NCBI GenBank assembly: GCA_022844565.1
Contig: JALHLK010000029.1
Span: forward strand, 1-60,603
Source of the DNA: Saprospiraceae bacterium
GTDB taxonomy: Bacteria > Bacteroidota > Bacteroidia > Chitinophagales > Saprospiraceae
Direction: 5' to 3'
DNA: 60,603 nt
Every line of letters starts with the position of its first letter. Within the stretch, counting starts at the first letter, position 1. The position numbers were made by a program, and so were the translations under genes. Under the pieces are notes generated by a model, which did no database searches, was not told the DNA's origin, and worked only from the letters and a program-made list of their open reading frames with translations. This document shows positions 26,970-35,159 of the stretch, one piece after another.

Positions 26970-28043
26970 TCAATAATTCGCCTCCATCATTTTGATTTTT
27001 TCTTTCCATGTCTGAATTTGAGAATTAAATTGCAACAAGTTTATCATCAAAATCAGGGCGATCATCATACCCAATATCGCCAAGTTAGTATTGGTATAAT
27101 AATATAAGAAAAAGCCTACGCTAGATATCGTCAGCACCATAAAGAGTATAGACATAGTACTTGCTCTATGTTTTAGCCCCATGGACAACACGAGATGATG
27201 TAAGTGCGTCCTATCTGCATGAAAAGGACTTTTACCTTTTTTTAATCTTGCTCTAAACACTCTAATTGCATCAATCACGGGTAATAGGAGTATAGAAATA
27301 ATGCCAATCAGTACAAAGGCACTGTTAGATTTTGTAGTTGATATTTGCAGTAAGTGTATACTTGCAACAACCAAGACAAAGCCAATCATTAAGGATCCTG
27401 CGTCGCCCATGAATATTTTTTGACTTTTACTAAAATTAAATTTTAAGAATCCGACAAGTGCACCAATAAAGGCAAGTGAAAGAACGGTCATTTGAACATG
27501 ACTATTGATGATAGCAAATAATGTCAGCATGGTAAAGCCAAGGATACCAAGCCCTCCTGCCAACCCGTCAATACCATCCATAAGATTGTATGCATTGACG
27601 ACACCTGTGATGATTACTAAAGTAAGTATGTACTGACCCCAAGTAGGTATATCGTAAATACCAAATAAACCATAAAGCGATTCAATTTTGATACCCACAG
27701 TAAATGTATAATGTGCCAATAAAAGCTGAACTATCAGTTTAAACGATGCTCTTAGGTCAAACCGATCATCTATCACCCCCATCGTCAATAAAATAACAAG
27801 CGCAATAAACAAGTTTTTATAAATTAATATGGTGGGGTCAAAAGTCATTGACAAACTAAATGAAAGTGTAGCTGCTGCGAAAACAGCTATTCCACCAACA
27901 AGTGGTATAGGAGTAGCGTGAACTTTTCTGATATTTGGCTTATCAGTCAGACCAATTTGAATAGCTACTACCCGAAGCACTGGAATGATTAAGATCGTCA
28001 AAATCAACGAGGTAAGAAGAGGTAATAAAGTTGAAAAGGTCAT
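26970..28043 (-). CDS. WecA/MraY-type undecaprenyl-phosphate sugar-phosphate transferase
   Basis: A 357-residue protein with about eleven membrane helices. Family motifs are present: DKPNIRKVHATPIPLVGG near residue 35, AYNLMDGIDGLAGGLG near 150, MGDAGSLMIGF near 213, and HADRTHLHHLV near 275 (the cytoplasmic HxxH loop). These enzymes transfer a sugar-1-phosphate, commonly GlcNAc-1-P, from UDP-sugar to undecaprenyl phosphate, the first step of exopolysaccharide or O-unit assembly. It is the last gene of the EPS locus, two bases after the DUF1972 glycosyltransferase, in the transcription unit driven by the sigma-54 promoter at 29274-29292. Confidence 0.9.
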   Translation of the reverse strand: MTFSTLLPLLTSLILTILIIPVLRVVAIQIGLTDKPNIRKVHATPIPLVGGIAVFAAATLSFSLSMTFDPTILIYKNLFIALVILLTMGVIDDRFDLRASFKLIVQLLLAHYTFTVGIKIESLYGLFGIYDIPTWGQYILTLVIITGVVNAYNLMDGIDGLAGGLGILGFTMLTLFAIINSHVQMTVLSLAFIGALVGFLKFNFSKSQKIFMGDAGSLMIGFVLVVASIHLLQISTTKSNSAFVLIGIISILLLPVIDAIRVFRARLKKGKSPFHADRTHLHHLVLSMGLKHRASTMSILFMVLTISSVGFFLYYYTNTNLAILGMMIALILMINLLQFNSQIQTWKEKIKMMEANY

Positions 28044-28045
28044 GA

Positions 28046-29248
28046 TTAGAAAGATTTAAATGTTTTGAAATGTGCTAAACCACTGTTTAACAGAGCTTTA
28101 TTTTTAAGGGTCGATATTTCTGGCATCACAGCAATTTTTGTCTTGATAGCAAGAGCTTCATCTACAAGCAGTTGATATTTCTGGGCGATATGACTCCAAG
28201 TATATCTTCTTTTTGCTATTTGCTCCATTTCTATTCCAATTTGTTTTAATTTTGAAGTGTATATATTATCTAATTCGTGGATAAGTGTTTCTAAACTATT
28301 AAAATAGATGGCTTTGTTTTCAGTGGTCACTTTATTGTAAGATACGCTATTGGCTATAATAGGCAATCCTAAATACATTGCTTCTACGAGGGAGGGATTT
28401 GTACCTCCGGCAGTATGTCCGTGTACGTAAAGTGAAGCATTGCTTCTAAGTACATCCAACTTCTCTTGATTGTATATTGGGTCGAGGATGTAAATATTTG
28501 CATACTTACTGTATTTTTCTTTCAGCTCAACACCATATTGGCTTTTATCCCAGTTGCCCACGATTACCAAAGGCATTATGTCTGTCAATGTAAAAGCTTC
28601 TAAAATGAGATGCACATTATTTTCTGGTTCTATTCGACAAACTTTGAAAGCATATGGATTATTTAAAAATGAATATTGCTCAATAGCTTCAGTTGTGATT
28701 GGAACTTTCATAGTGTGGTCTGCACCGTATTCTATTATTCTACTTAGTGAACCATATCTTGCGGCTGTGTAATCTTGGATAGCCTCATTATCTGATATAT
28801 CAATGTGGGAATACTTGACTGCAAGACCTTCTGCCCAAAATAGATACCATTTAGCGAGGATATTCCATTTATCTCTTTTCCACTCGATACCATCAATAGA
28901 GATAATGATTTTTTTATTGGTAAACCACTTTACAAAAGGTAATATCCAAGCACCAGCAACGCCTAATATCAATAGTACGTCAGCATAAAACAATGAATGG
29001 ATTATTGAAAGTGTATCATAAGGTATACTCTGGATACCATTTGCATCCAATGGAAGATATGTCAATTTTGCACCTTTATATTCTTTAACACGTTCTGCCT
29101 TTGCGTATTTTTTACCTGAACAGTATACGGTAAGATGGTGCTTATCGCCCAAATCTTCGATAAGGTGTTCGGTCAATGTTTCGAATCCTCCATAATTGGC
29201 AGGAACTCCTACAGTACCGATTATGGCTATTTTCTTTTTTGTTTGCAT
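28046..29248 (-). CDS. DUF1972-type glycosyltransferase
   Basis: A 400-residue GT-B enzyme. The N-terminus IGTVGVPANYGGFETLTEHL is the DUF1972 signature, a group that includes rhamnosyl-like transferases. IDGIEWKRDKW lies near residue 120, and the C-terminal half carries the GT4 donor-site motif GGTNPSLVEAMYLGLPI near 285. It probably adds the second or a later sugar to the lipid-linked unit begun by the adjacent WecA-type enzyme. The gene is 188 bases from the preceding EPS gene, and the gap contains a sigma-54 promoter and upstream activator site, so it heads its own transcription unit. Confidence 0.88.
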   Translation of the reverse strand: MQTKKKIAIIGTVGVPANYGGFETLTEHLIEDLGDKHHLTVYCSGKKYAKAERVKEYKGAKLTYLPLDANGIQSIPYDTLSIIHSLFYADVLLILGVAGAWILPFVKWFTNKKIIISIDGIEWKRDKWNILAKWYLFWAEGLAVKYSHIDISDNEAIQDYTAARYGSLSRIIEYGADHTMKVPITTEAIEQYSFLNNPYAFKVCRIEPENNVHLILEAFTLTDIMPLVIVGNWDKSQYGVELKEKYSKYANIYILDPIYNQEKLDVLRSNASLYVHGHTAGGTNPSLVEAMYLGLPIIANSVSYNKVTTENKAIYFNSLETLIHELDNIYTSKLKQIGIEMEQIAKRRYTWSHIAQKYQLLVDEALAIKTKIAVMPEISTLKNKALLNSGLAHFKTFKSF

Positions 29249-29273
29249 ATACTTAAATAATTTTATAAGCTTG

Positions 29274-29292
29274 GTGCTAAAGGAGTGCCAAT
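29274..29292 (-). promoter_or_regulatory. sigma-54 promoter, EPS unit 3
   Basis: On the minus strand TTGGCAC-N4-TTAGCA has the -24 GG at 29288-29289 and the -12 GC at 29276-29277, with the required 10 bases between. The GG starts 40 bases upstream of the ATG A (29248), the same as in the promoters at 34841 and 42167. The expected transcript leader is about 16 bases. Confidence 0.85.
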
Positions 29293-29345
29293 AAGTTAAC
29301 TAATTGATATATAAGTGATTAAATTTAATTATTGTAAAATTTAAA

Positions 29346-29378
29346 TTCCATAATTTGGAATAAATGAATTTTATGGAA
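29346..29378. promoter_or_regulatory. upstream activator site, EPS unit 3
   Basis: TTCCA-N5-TGGAA (29346-29360) plus a third TGGAA at 29374-29378, written on the plus strand. It begins 98 bases upstream of the start codon at 29248 and about 82 bases upstream of the expected transcript start, where enhancer-binding proteins act. Confidence 0.8.
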
Positions 29379-29436
29379 TGATGTTTTTCAACCTGATAAG
29401 TGGCTCGAAATAATTCAAATATTCAATAACATCAAT

Positions 29437-30537
29437 TTATAGACCTTTAGGAGTTATATGCTTGATTATCTTGTTCATCTTTTCTTTCATTTGTCGATCT
29501 CTAAACACCTCCAGCCTATTCTTTGCCCTAGTGGAAAATTGGATATAACGGTCACGATCACGGAAAAGCGCGTGTAATACCTCACTTAGTTTTATCTTAT
29601 CTCGTGAATCTAATGCAAAACCCGTGACTTCATCTTCTATGACTTCTAATATTCCACCCAAAGGAGGGACAATAGCAGGTAGACCATAAGCCATACCTTC
29701 AATAATCGTAAGGCCAAAAGTTTCGACCCAACCATCAGGTCTAGATAAATTTGCGATGACATCTGCCCATTGAAAGAATGGGTGTAAGTCTTTTTGAGAG
29801 GGATATAAGACTAAGTTTTGTGGCATTTTAGTGTTTTTAAAAAAATCATCAATCTCATTTTGACTGGCATTGAGTACCAATCTAAATGAATACATCTGAT
29901 GATCACAAGCTAACTGAATGAACTCAAATACACCTTTGTAGGTCTTCAAAGAGCAAATCATCAATACATTTAGAGGCTTTTTTACAACAGATTTAGGAAG
30001 GACTTTTTCCATAAATGAGTCTTCGATGGTATTGTATACCAAATGATTTGTAACTTTGGTGATCTTGTGAGAAGACGCTACATATTCAGACACATTGATA
30101 ATGTCACTCGCTGCATATTTCACCACTTTAAATAAGAACCATTTTAAAATAGCTGGATTTACTGTACTTTCGTGAATGTGGTATATCACTCTTGCACCTC
30201 TTATTTTTCCAATGATAGCCGCTCCAAATGGCAAAACCGTATTGACATAAACAATATCGTCTTTGCTGATTTTCAAAAACATTTTGAACATCAAGATGAA
30301 TTGACTTGTTGTAAAAAACATCAAACGTAGCCACTCATTACTTTGGAATTTGTACCAACCTTTTGTAAAGATTACTCCTTGAATATCCGAAAGAAATCCT
30401 TCTTTATTTTCATTGGTATAAAGATGAACTATTTTTTTCTCACTAACCCAATGTTTGATAAGTTGGCTCAAAACTTTAGGGCTACCACTACGGTCATTTA
30501 ACAGATGGAAGGCGAATATTTTTTGCTTTGTCATCAT
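29437..30537 (-). CDS. GT4-family glycosyltransferase
   Basis: A 366-residue GT-B glycosyltransferase. The C-terminal domain carries the GT4 E-x7-E motif within ETFGLTIIEGMAYGLPAIVPPLGG near residue 290, for nucleotide-sugar binding. The N-terminal domain has IYHIHESTVNPAI near 140. It is the last gene of the unit that begins at 34815 and overlaps the upstream glycosyltransferase by four bases. Two adjacent ATGs (30537, 30534) are possible starts. The sugar and linkage cannot be inferred. Confidence 0.88.
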   Translation of the reverse strand: MMTKQKIFAFHLLNDRSGSPKVLSQLIKHWVSEKKIVHLYTNENKEGFLSDIQGVIFTKGWYKFQSNEWLRLMFFTTSQFILMFKMFLKISKDDIVYVNTVLPFGAAIIGKIRGARVIYHIHESTVNPAILKWFLFKVVKYAASDIINVSEYVASSHKITKVTNHLVYNTIEDSFMEKVLPKSVVKKPLNVLMICSLKTYKGVFEFIQLACDHQMYSFRLVLNASQNEIDDFFKNTKMPQNLVLYPSQKDLHPFFQWADVIANLSRPDGWVETFGLTIIEGMAYGLPAIVPPLGGILEVIEDEVTGFALDSRDKIKLSEVLHALFRDRDRYIQFSTRAKNRLEVFRDRQMKEKMNKIIKHITPKGL

Positions 30538-31751
30538 AGTTTGGCATATATTTTATTTAATTGTTCGCCACGTCTATCCCAATGGAATACGTCAATAAAT
30601 CTTTGTCTTGCTTCAGAACGCATTTTTGTAAGTTTTTCTGGATTGAGATAAAGCTCTTGTAAAGCATTCACTAAGTTTGCAATGGTGGTATCATGATTAT
30701 TTTGAGGGATTTTGTAACCACAATCTTCAGTGATAAACTCTCCGGGCCCCACATTGTCAAGACAAATCACAGGCAATCCAAAGGATAAAGCTTCAGGTAC
30801 CACCATACCCGCACCTTCGTGAGATGGAAACATAAACACAGAAGCCGATTTAAATTTTTGCATTAAAGCTTCTCTTTCGATCCATGAAATAAATTTCACT
30901 TGTTGGTCAATATTATATTTTAATGTTATACTCCTTAGATAATGCTCCTCAGGTCCATTTCCTACTAGTATCAAATGACATTTGACTTTGTCTTCATATG
31001 GTAAACTTCTCACCATTTTAGCGAATGATTTGATTGTGAGGTCAAAGCCTTTGAGTGGTACAAATCTACCTGCTGAGATAACGGTAAAATTTGAGGTTTC
31101 TTGATGTTCGTGCCAACCAAAATCTTGCGATGCTACAGATGGCGAAATGGAATAATTTTCTTTCAAACCTAATACTTTTGGCACAGAACTATTCATACAA
31201 AAAATATGACTCGCTTTGTTTTTAGTACGCTTCAAATTGATGGAAAAATTCCAAAAATATAATTTAACCAGCCATGTCAATCGGTCTTTTAACCAATACT
31301 TTTTGCTAAACAAACCCAAATATTGTGATGGTATCAATGGGTGATGACCTACGTGCCCCCAAACAAATGGTTTTCCCAATTTCCAAAGAAAAGAAGGCGT
31401 CCAATCATTATGAAAATTGACATTATGGGTGATATCAAACGTTAGATTTTGTTTTTTGATAAATGGTACAACACCATATTGCCACATCAGATAATAAAGC
31501 ATAGCACCTCTGCTACCTTTCTTCCAAAAACGCATCCAATAAGGAAGGTCGAAATAAAGAAATTGGATGTTTGAATATAAATCATTGGGATTTTCTTCCA
31601 TATATTTTTCAACAGCTGGACGATTATTTTCTCTCGTAAATGCGATTACTTTGTTGAATCGAGCTATTTGCATCACAAAATTCCAGCCCATACCATCTTC
31701 AGAGCCTTTGTAGGGATTCACAGCATAGGTGGTTGCTAGAATTGTCTTCAT
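30534..31751 (-). CDS. GT4-family glycosyltransferase
   Basis: A 405-residue GT-B enzyme. An N-terminal acceptor domain opens with NPYKGSEDGMGW, followed by a GT4 donor domain with SAGRFVPLKGFDLTIKSF near 230, LILVGNGPE near 265, and the E-x7-E motif in HEGAGMVVPEALSFGLPVICL near 320. The Asn-Pro...Gly-Ser-Glu start resembles transferases of polysaccharide loci in Bacteroidota. It overlaps the acyltransferase gene upstream and the next glycosyltransferase downstream by four bases each, showing translational coupling within the unit. Confidence 0.88.
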   Translation of the reverse strand: MKTILATTYAVNPYKGSEDGMGWNFVMQIARFNKVIAFTRENNRPAVEKYMEENPNDLYSNIQFLYFDLPYWMRFWKKGSRGAMLYYLMWQYGVVPFIKKQNLTFDITHNVNFHNDWTPSFLWKLGKPFVWGHVGHHPLIPSQYLGLFSKKYWLKDRLTWLVKLYFWNFSINLKRTKNKASHIFCMNSSVPKVLGLKENYSISPSVASQDFGWHEHQETSNFTVISAGRFVPLKGFDLTIKSFAKMVRSLPYEDKVKCHLILVGNGPEEHYLRSITLKYNIDQQVKFISWIEREALMQKFKSASVFMFPSHEGAGMVVPEALSFGLPVICLDNVGPGEFITEDCGYKIPQNNHDTTIANLVNALQELYLNPEKLTKMRSEARQRFIDVFHWDRRGEQLNKIYAKL

Positions 31752-32437
31752 ATCCTTGATTTTAATAGTTTAGCAGGAATGCCGCCAATCACTGAATTAT
31801 TAGGGAAAGAATGGGTAACAACTGCACCTGCTGCGATGATGCAGCCATCACCTAGGGACACACCATCTAAAATAGTTACTTTACTTCCTATCCAGCAATT
31901 ACTTCCAATTTTGATCCCTTTTCTTGATACGCCTTGTAGTCTGATAGGTAGATTTGGATTATCGTAATGATGGTTTTCTGGATGGCAGCTAAAGTATTGA
32001 CCTATGATACAATCATCGCCAATTTCCAGACCACCAGCACCACCCAAGTATGCAAACTCTCCGATCCCGACATTATTACCTATTTTGATAAATTCACCTG
32101 GCATATTAAAAGTCGTAGAAATTACAACTCTACTAAATGCCCCAATTCCTACCCGGTCACCAAAGGTTACCCCTTCTCTACCTAAGGCGCTAATGGATAC
32201 ATGGTCACCTAGTTTTAGGTATTTGCCATAACGGATATTTGGCAAATTGAAAAATTTCACGTCACTCCCTAGCAATGCCATCTTGGGATTTTTACCATAA
32301 AAAAACAACTTCATTCCTCTCAAAATACTCCAAAAGTTTGTCCATAAAAATGATAGCAAAACCAAAGAGCTTATGGATGAGTCTAATTGAAAGTTTGGAT
32401 TGCGCATTTGGATGATTCTAATTGCTATTTGCCTCAT
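31748..32437 (-). CDS. left-handed beta-helix acyltransferase
   Basis: A 229-residue hexapeptide-repeat protein. Repeats such as IGNNVGIGEFAYLGG, IGDDCIIGQY and IGSNCWIGSKVTILDGV form the left-handed beta helix, and the catalytic His lies in SCHPENHHYDNP near residue 138. The ending VIGGIPAKLLK matches O-acetyltransferases of the WbbJ/maltose-acetyltransferase group. Within this EPS unit it probably acetylates a sugar of the repeat unit. It overlaps the downstream glycosyltransferase by four bases and follows the kinase-fusion gene by two. Confidence 0.88.
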   Translation of the reverse strand: MRQIAIRIIQMRNPNFQLDSSISSLVLLSFLWTNFWSILRGMKLFFYGKNPKMALLGSDVKFFNLPNIRYGKYLKLGDHVSISALGREGVTFGDRVGIGAFSRVVISTTFNMPGEFIKIGNNVGIGEFAYLGGAGGLEIGDDCIIGQYFSCHPENHHYDNPNLPIRLQGVSRKGIKIGSNCWIGSKVTILDGVSLGDGCIIAAGAVVTHSFPNNSVIGGIPAKLLKSRI

Positions 32438-32439
32438 TT

Positions 32440-34815
32440 TTATATAAGTTTAGCTTGGATGGACTTTGAAACCAAATGAAGGGTTCTGGCCAGGTGAATA
32501 TTTTCTATAGCGAGGTATTGTCCAATTCGTTTTTTGTCTAAATCATTAAACAAACTGATGTAATCGTGCGTCAATTTTTTGATAGTTTGCTCATCCAATT
32601 CTTTTTTTCTTGAAAGAATAGTTTGTGCATCAGCATACAAAAAGAAGTTTAATGTTGGTTGAAAAAGCAGTTTATATCCACCTCTGAGAAGCCATTTTGG
32701 TAATGAGATATTACTACGTAAACTATCGTTGATAAAGTCAAAATAGTAACGATCGTATAAAACTACATGCCCGCGCAACACATGTTTTAAATAGATATAA
32801 AATTGGCCAATAATATAGTCGGTATAATAATATGCAAACCTCAATAATGAACTTATCGTGCTCTTGTTATTGCCTTGTCGAGGGAGGTTTTGAGCAGCGT
32901 ATTTTTCAGCTTCAGATTTTCCTTTTGTCCATGCACTTAATATTGGTAATAGTGAAGGTCTGTGTCGAATAACAACTACTTTTTTACGTAATTTTTTCTC
33001 CATTTCTCTCTTCGTCTTTTCGATGATAGTAGATTTACCTGCACCATCTACACCACTAAAAGTGATGACTAAGCCATTTTGCTGAAATATGTTATTTATA
33101 ATATCAAAAGCATAAGTGAGTGTGTTTATTAAAGACATCACACCTTTGTTACTTTGTAGCTTTTTTATTTCTTTCAAAAGAGCTTTTGTATTGGGCTTTT
33201 TGTCATGAAATTGGACGTTAATCAGATCAGCCAATTTTTTATTTTTTAATTTTATGACATCGACGTAAGCGTCAAAACGTGATGGAATGGAAGCATTATT
33301 TAGACCATAAAACAAGCCGATAAACTGAATGGTATCCATTAAGTTGACCTTTTTGATTCCATTACTACTGACGTAAGCATCATTCATCATTTCATTTACA
33401 GACATGTACTCGATGTTCTTCCTTTTCAATTGGTGAATACAATCAACGCTAAGCAACTCATGGGAATTGGTTAGTATCATCAACCTGGTCATTGCAAAAC
33501 CACGATTGACTTTTAATTTATCAAATAATGGATGTTCGCGAAGAAATTGAATTAAATTTTTTGCTATTGGTTTTGACATAAGTAGGTCCAAATCAGAATA
33601 GGCAGAAATTTTCTCAGGCTGATCTTCGATTTTTAACCCTGCATATTTTTGAAAATAAAGATGGTCAAATATATCCAGTATGACAAGTTCTCTTTGATTG
33701 ATTTTGGAACTTAAAACGTCACTTAAAGCAAGATTCCAAGTATTTAAGAGCCAATGAATTTGTGTGTGCCATACACTTTGCTTTTCATAAATTTCTAGAT
33801 AATTAAGGACATTGACTAAAAGATAAAAAGATAAGTATTTTTGGACGTCATTAGTGGGTATAAAGGTTTGTGATTTGGTTTCAATTTCTTTTTTTATGGC
33901 TTTCCAACTTTTCTGTTGAGTCAACACTCCATTTTGTATTATAAAATGAAAAAAATCAAAACCTAAAGGATAATTGACAGAAGATAATTCCCAGTCGTAT
34001 ATGTATAGTTCTTCATGTTGATTTGTAAAAATATTCCAAGGTGTGAAGTCACAATGAGCTAAGTGTGTGTCAACAATACTGCCTATGAGTGATTGATGAA
34101 GAATTTCTAATTTTTTTATGATTCCAGAAGGCAACTTTTTCCTTGCGTTTTTAAGAGCTTGTATTCTTGAACCTATGTTATGCTTTTGATCAAAATCGTC
34201 ATAAGCATATTCGCAAGCATTTACTTTGGCTAAAGATTGAAGAAATAGGTTATGTTGCTGACTCCATTGGTTTTTTCGTATTGAAAATGATTCATTTTCT
34301 TGGAATGTTACGAAGTTGTTATCACCATTTACTAATTCTGGAAAATGAAAATTTAAGTCCGTCCCTTTTTTTAATATATCAATAGCTGCTATCTCGTTAT
34401 TGATTAATTTTTGGCTTTGCGGTGTGATAGCAATTTTGGTAAAAAATCCCTTTTTAGTATATTCCTCCTTTTGGTATAAAATATATTTTTGATTTGGTCC
34501 AACTGTCCCAGTAAAAAGTGCCCATTCATTTTGATTCATCAATATCGTATCCGCTAAGACTACTTTGCTTGATTTAAATACCAATTTTTGGATTCTTAAA
34601 GCAAATATCAATTTGATCAACAAGGCAAACACGTTGGCTTTTAAACCTTGCACATGATAGAACTTTAGAAAGTATGGACTTTTGCAGCTGGAAGGCCATA
34701 TCCATCTTATACTACCGTCAGGATTAGATAAGTATTGTACAGTTACGACTTCAGATTCTGTGCGATTTACCGATTTTGAAACTAAGTTGTTGAAAATATT
34801 TTGAATGTTGTGCAT
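32440..34815 (-). CDS. APH-like / nucleotidyltransferase-like / thymidylate-kinase-like fusion
   Basis: About 791 residues. I start at the ATG at 34815 rather than an upstream TTG (34839), because the sigma-54 promoter and activator site sit at exactly the spacing used by the two other EPS promoters. Three parts are visible. An APH/choline-kinase-like domain has HCDFTPWNIF and IYDWELS near 260-285. A nucleotidyltransferase-like region has YSDLDLLM and LLSVDCIH near 410-470. A thymidylate-kinase-like P-loop domain has FSGVDGAGKST near 590 and a DRYYFD segment near 700. The three activities could phosphorylate or activate a sugar or lipid precursor; the reaction is unknown. It heads the second EPS transcription unit. 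Confidence 0.8.
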   Translation of the reverse strand: MHNIQNIFNNLVSKSVNRTESEVVTVQYLSNPDGSIRWIWPSSCKSPYFLKFYHVQGLKANVFALLIKLIFALRIQKLVFKSSKVVLADTILMNQNEWALFTGTVGPNQKYILYQKEEYTKKGFFTKIAITPQSQKLINNEIAAIDILKKGTDLNFHFPELVNGDNNFVTFQENESFSIRKNQWSQQHNLFLQSLAKVNACEYAYDDFDQKHNIGSRIQALKNARKKLPSGIIKKLEILHQSLIGSIVDTHLAHCDFTPWNIFTNQHEELYIYDWELSSVNYPLGFDFFHFIIQNGVLTQQKSWKAIKKEIETKSQTFIPTNDVQKYLSFYLLVNVLNYLEIYEKQSVWHTQIHWLLNTWNLALSDVLSSKINQRELVILDIFDHLYFQKYAGLKIEDQPEKISAYSDLDLLMSKPIAKNLIQFLREHPLFDKLKVNRGFAMTRLMILTNSHELLSVDCIHQLKRKNIEYMSVNEMMNDAYVSSNGIKKVNLMDTIQFIGLFYGLNNASIPSRFDAYVDVIKLKNKKLADLINVQFHDKKPNTKALLKEIKKLQSNKGVMSLINTLTYAFDIINNIFQQNGLVITFSGVDGAGKSTIIEKTKREMEKKLRKKVVVIRHRPSLLPILSAWTKGKSEAEKYAAQNLPRQGNNKSTISSLLRFAYYYTDYIIGQFYIYLKHVLRGHVVLYDRYYFDFINDSLRSNISLPKWLLRGGYKLLFQPTLNFFLYADAQTILSRKKELDEQTIKKLTHDYISLFNDLDKKRIGQYLAIENIHLARTLHLVSKSIQAKLI

Positions 34816-34840
34816 AATATCATTTTTATAGCATGACAAT

Positions 34841-34859
34841 AGGCAAAGGGTTTGCCAAT
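34841..34859 (-). promoter_or_regulatory. sigma-54 promoter, EPS unit 2
   Basis: On the minus strand ATTGGCAAACCCTTTGCC has the -24 GG at 34855-34856 and the -12 GC at 34843-34844, 10 bases apart. The GG starts 40 bases from the ATG A at 34815. It is among the closest of the three to the YTGGCA-N-TTGC consensus. Confidence 0.87.
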
Positions 34860-34912
34860 GATATAATGTATTGATAATGAGTTACATAATGTGTATTTAA
34901 AATTTGGTAATA

Positions 34913-34945
34913 TTCCAAAATATGGAAAAAAATTAAATTTTGGAA
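34913..34945. promoter_or_regulatory. upstream activator site, EPS unit 2
   Basis: TTCCA-N5-TGGAA at 34913-34927, with a third TGGAA at 34941-34945 (N13). It begins 98 bases from the start codon. The spacing is identical to the sites at 29346 and 42239. Confidence 0.8.
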
Positions 34946-34967
34946 GGAAAAAGTATTGTTTGAATAT

Positions 34968-35000
34968 TTTGTTTACAGTAAACTGTTTACTGTAAACAAA
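34968..35000. promoter_or_regulatory. 33-bp double palindrome
   Basis: TTTGTTTACAGTAAAC and its exact complement flank a single T (34984). Each half itself contains the palindrome GTTTAC-N-GTAAAC. It lies 18 bases upstream of a small HTH ORF and is probably that gene's operator. Confidence 0.65.
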
Positions 35001-35018
35001 AAGTTATGTATTTGCATC

Positions 35019-35159
35019 ATGAAGCCTAGGGATAAGATTTTAAAAATACTTCACAAGAATGATCAGATTAGCATACATGAAATGGCTAATGAGCTTTCTG
35101 TATCCAGATTAGCTTTCACAAGAAGTTTCAAAAGTTTTGAGGTGATTTCAGAACTTTAG
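35019..35159 (+). pseudogene. truncated winged-HTH regulator
   Basis: A 46-residue ORF whose first 37 residues (MKPRDKILKILHKNDQ, then ISIHEMANELSVSRLAFT) read as a DeoR/MarR-like helix-turn-helix. The chain then changes character and stops inside the 3' end of the convergent Wzy gene, so the effector part is missing. A strong double palindrome precedes it. It is probably the broken start of a self-regulated gene that once occupied this spot between EPS units; a functional mini-regulator cannot be excluded. Confidence 0.45.

Noticed and set aside
34816-34839. Longer start (TTG at 34839) for the kinase fusion gene
   Set aside because: The promoter and activator spacing match the other two EPS units only if the ATG at 34815 is used, and the TTG would lie almost at the -12 element.
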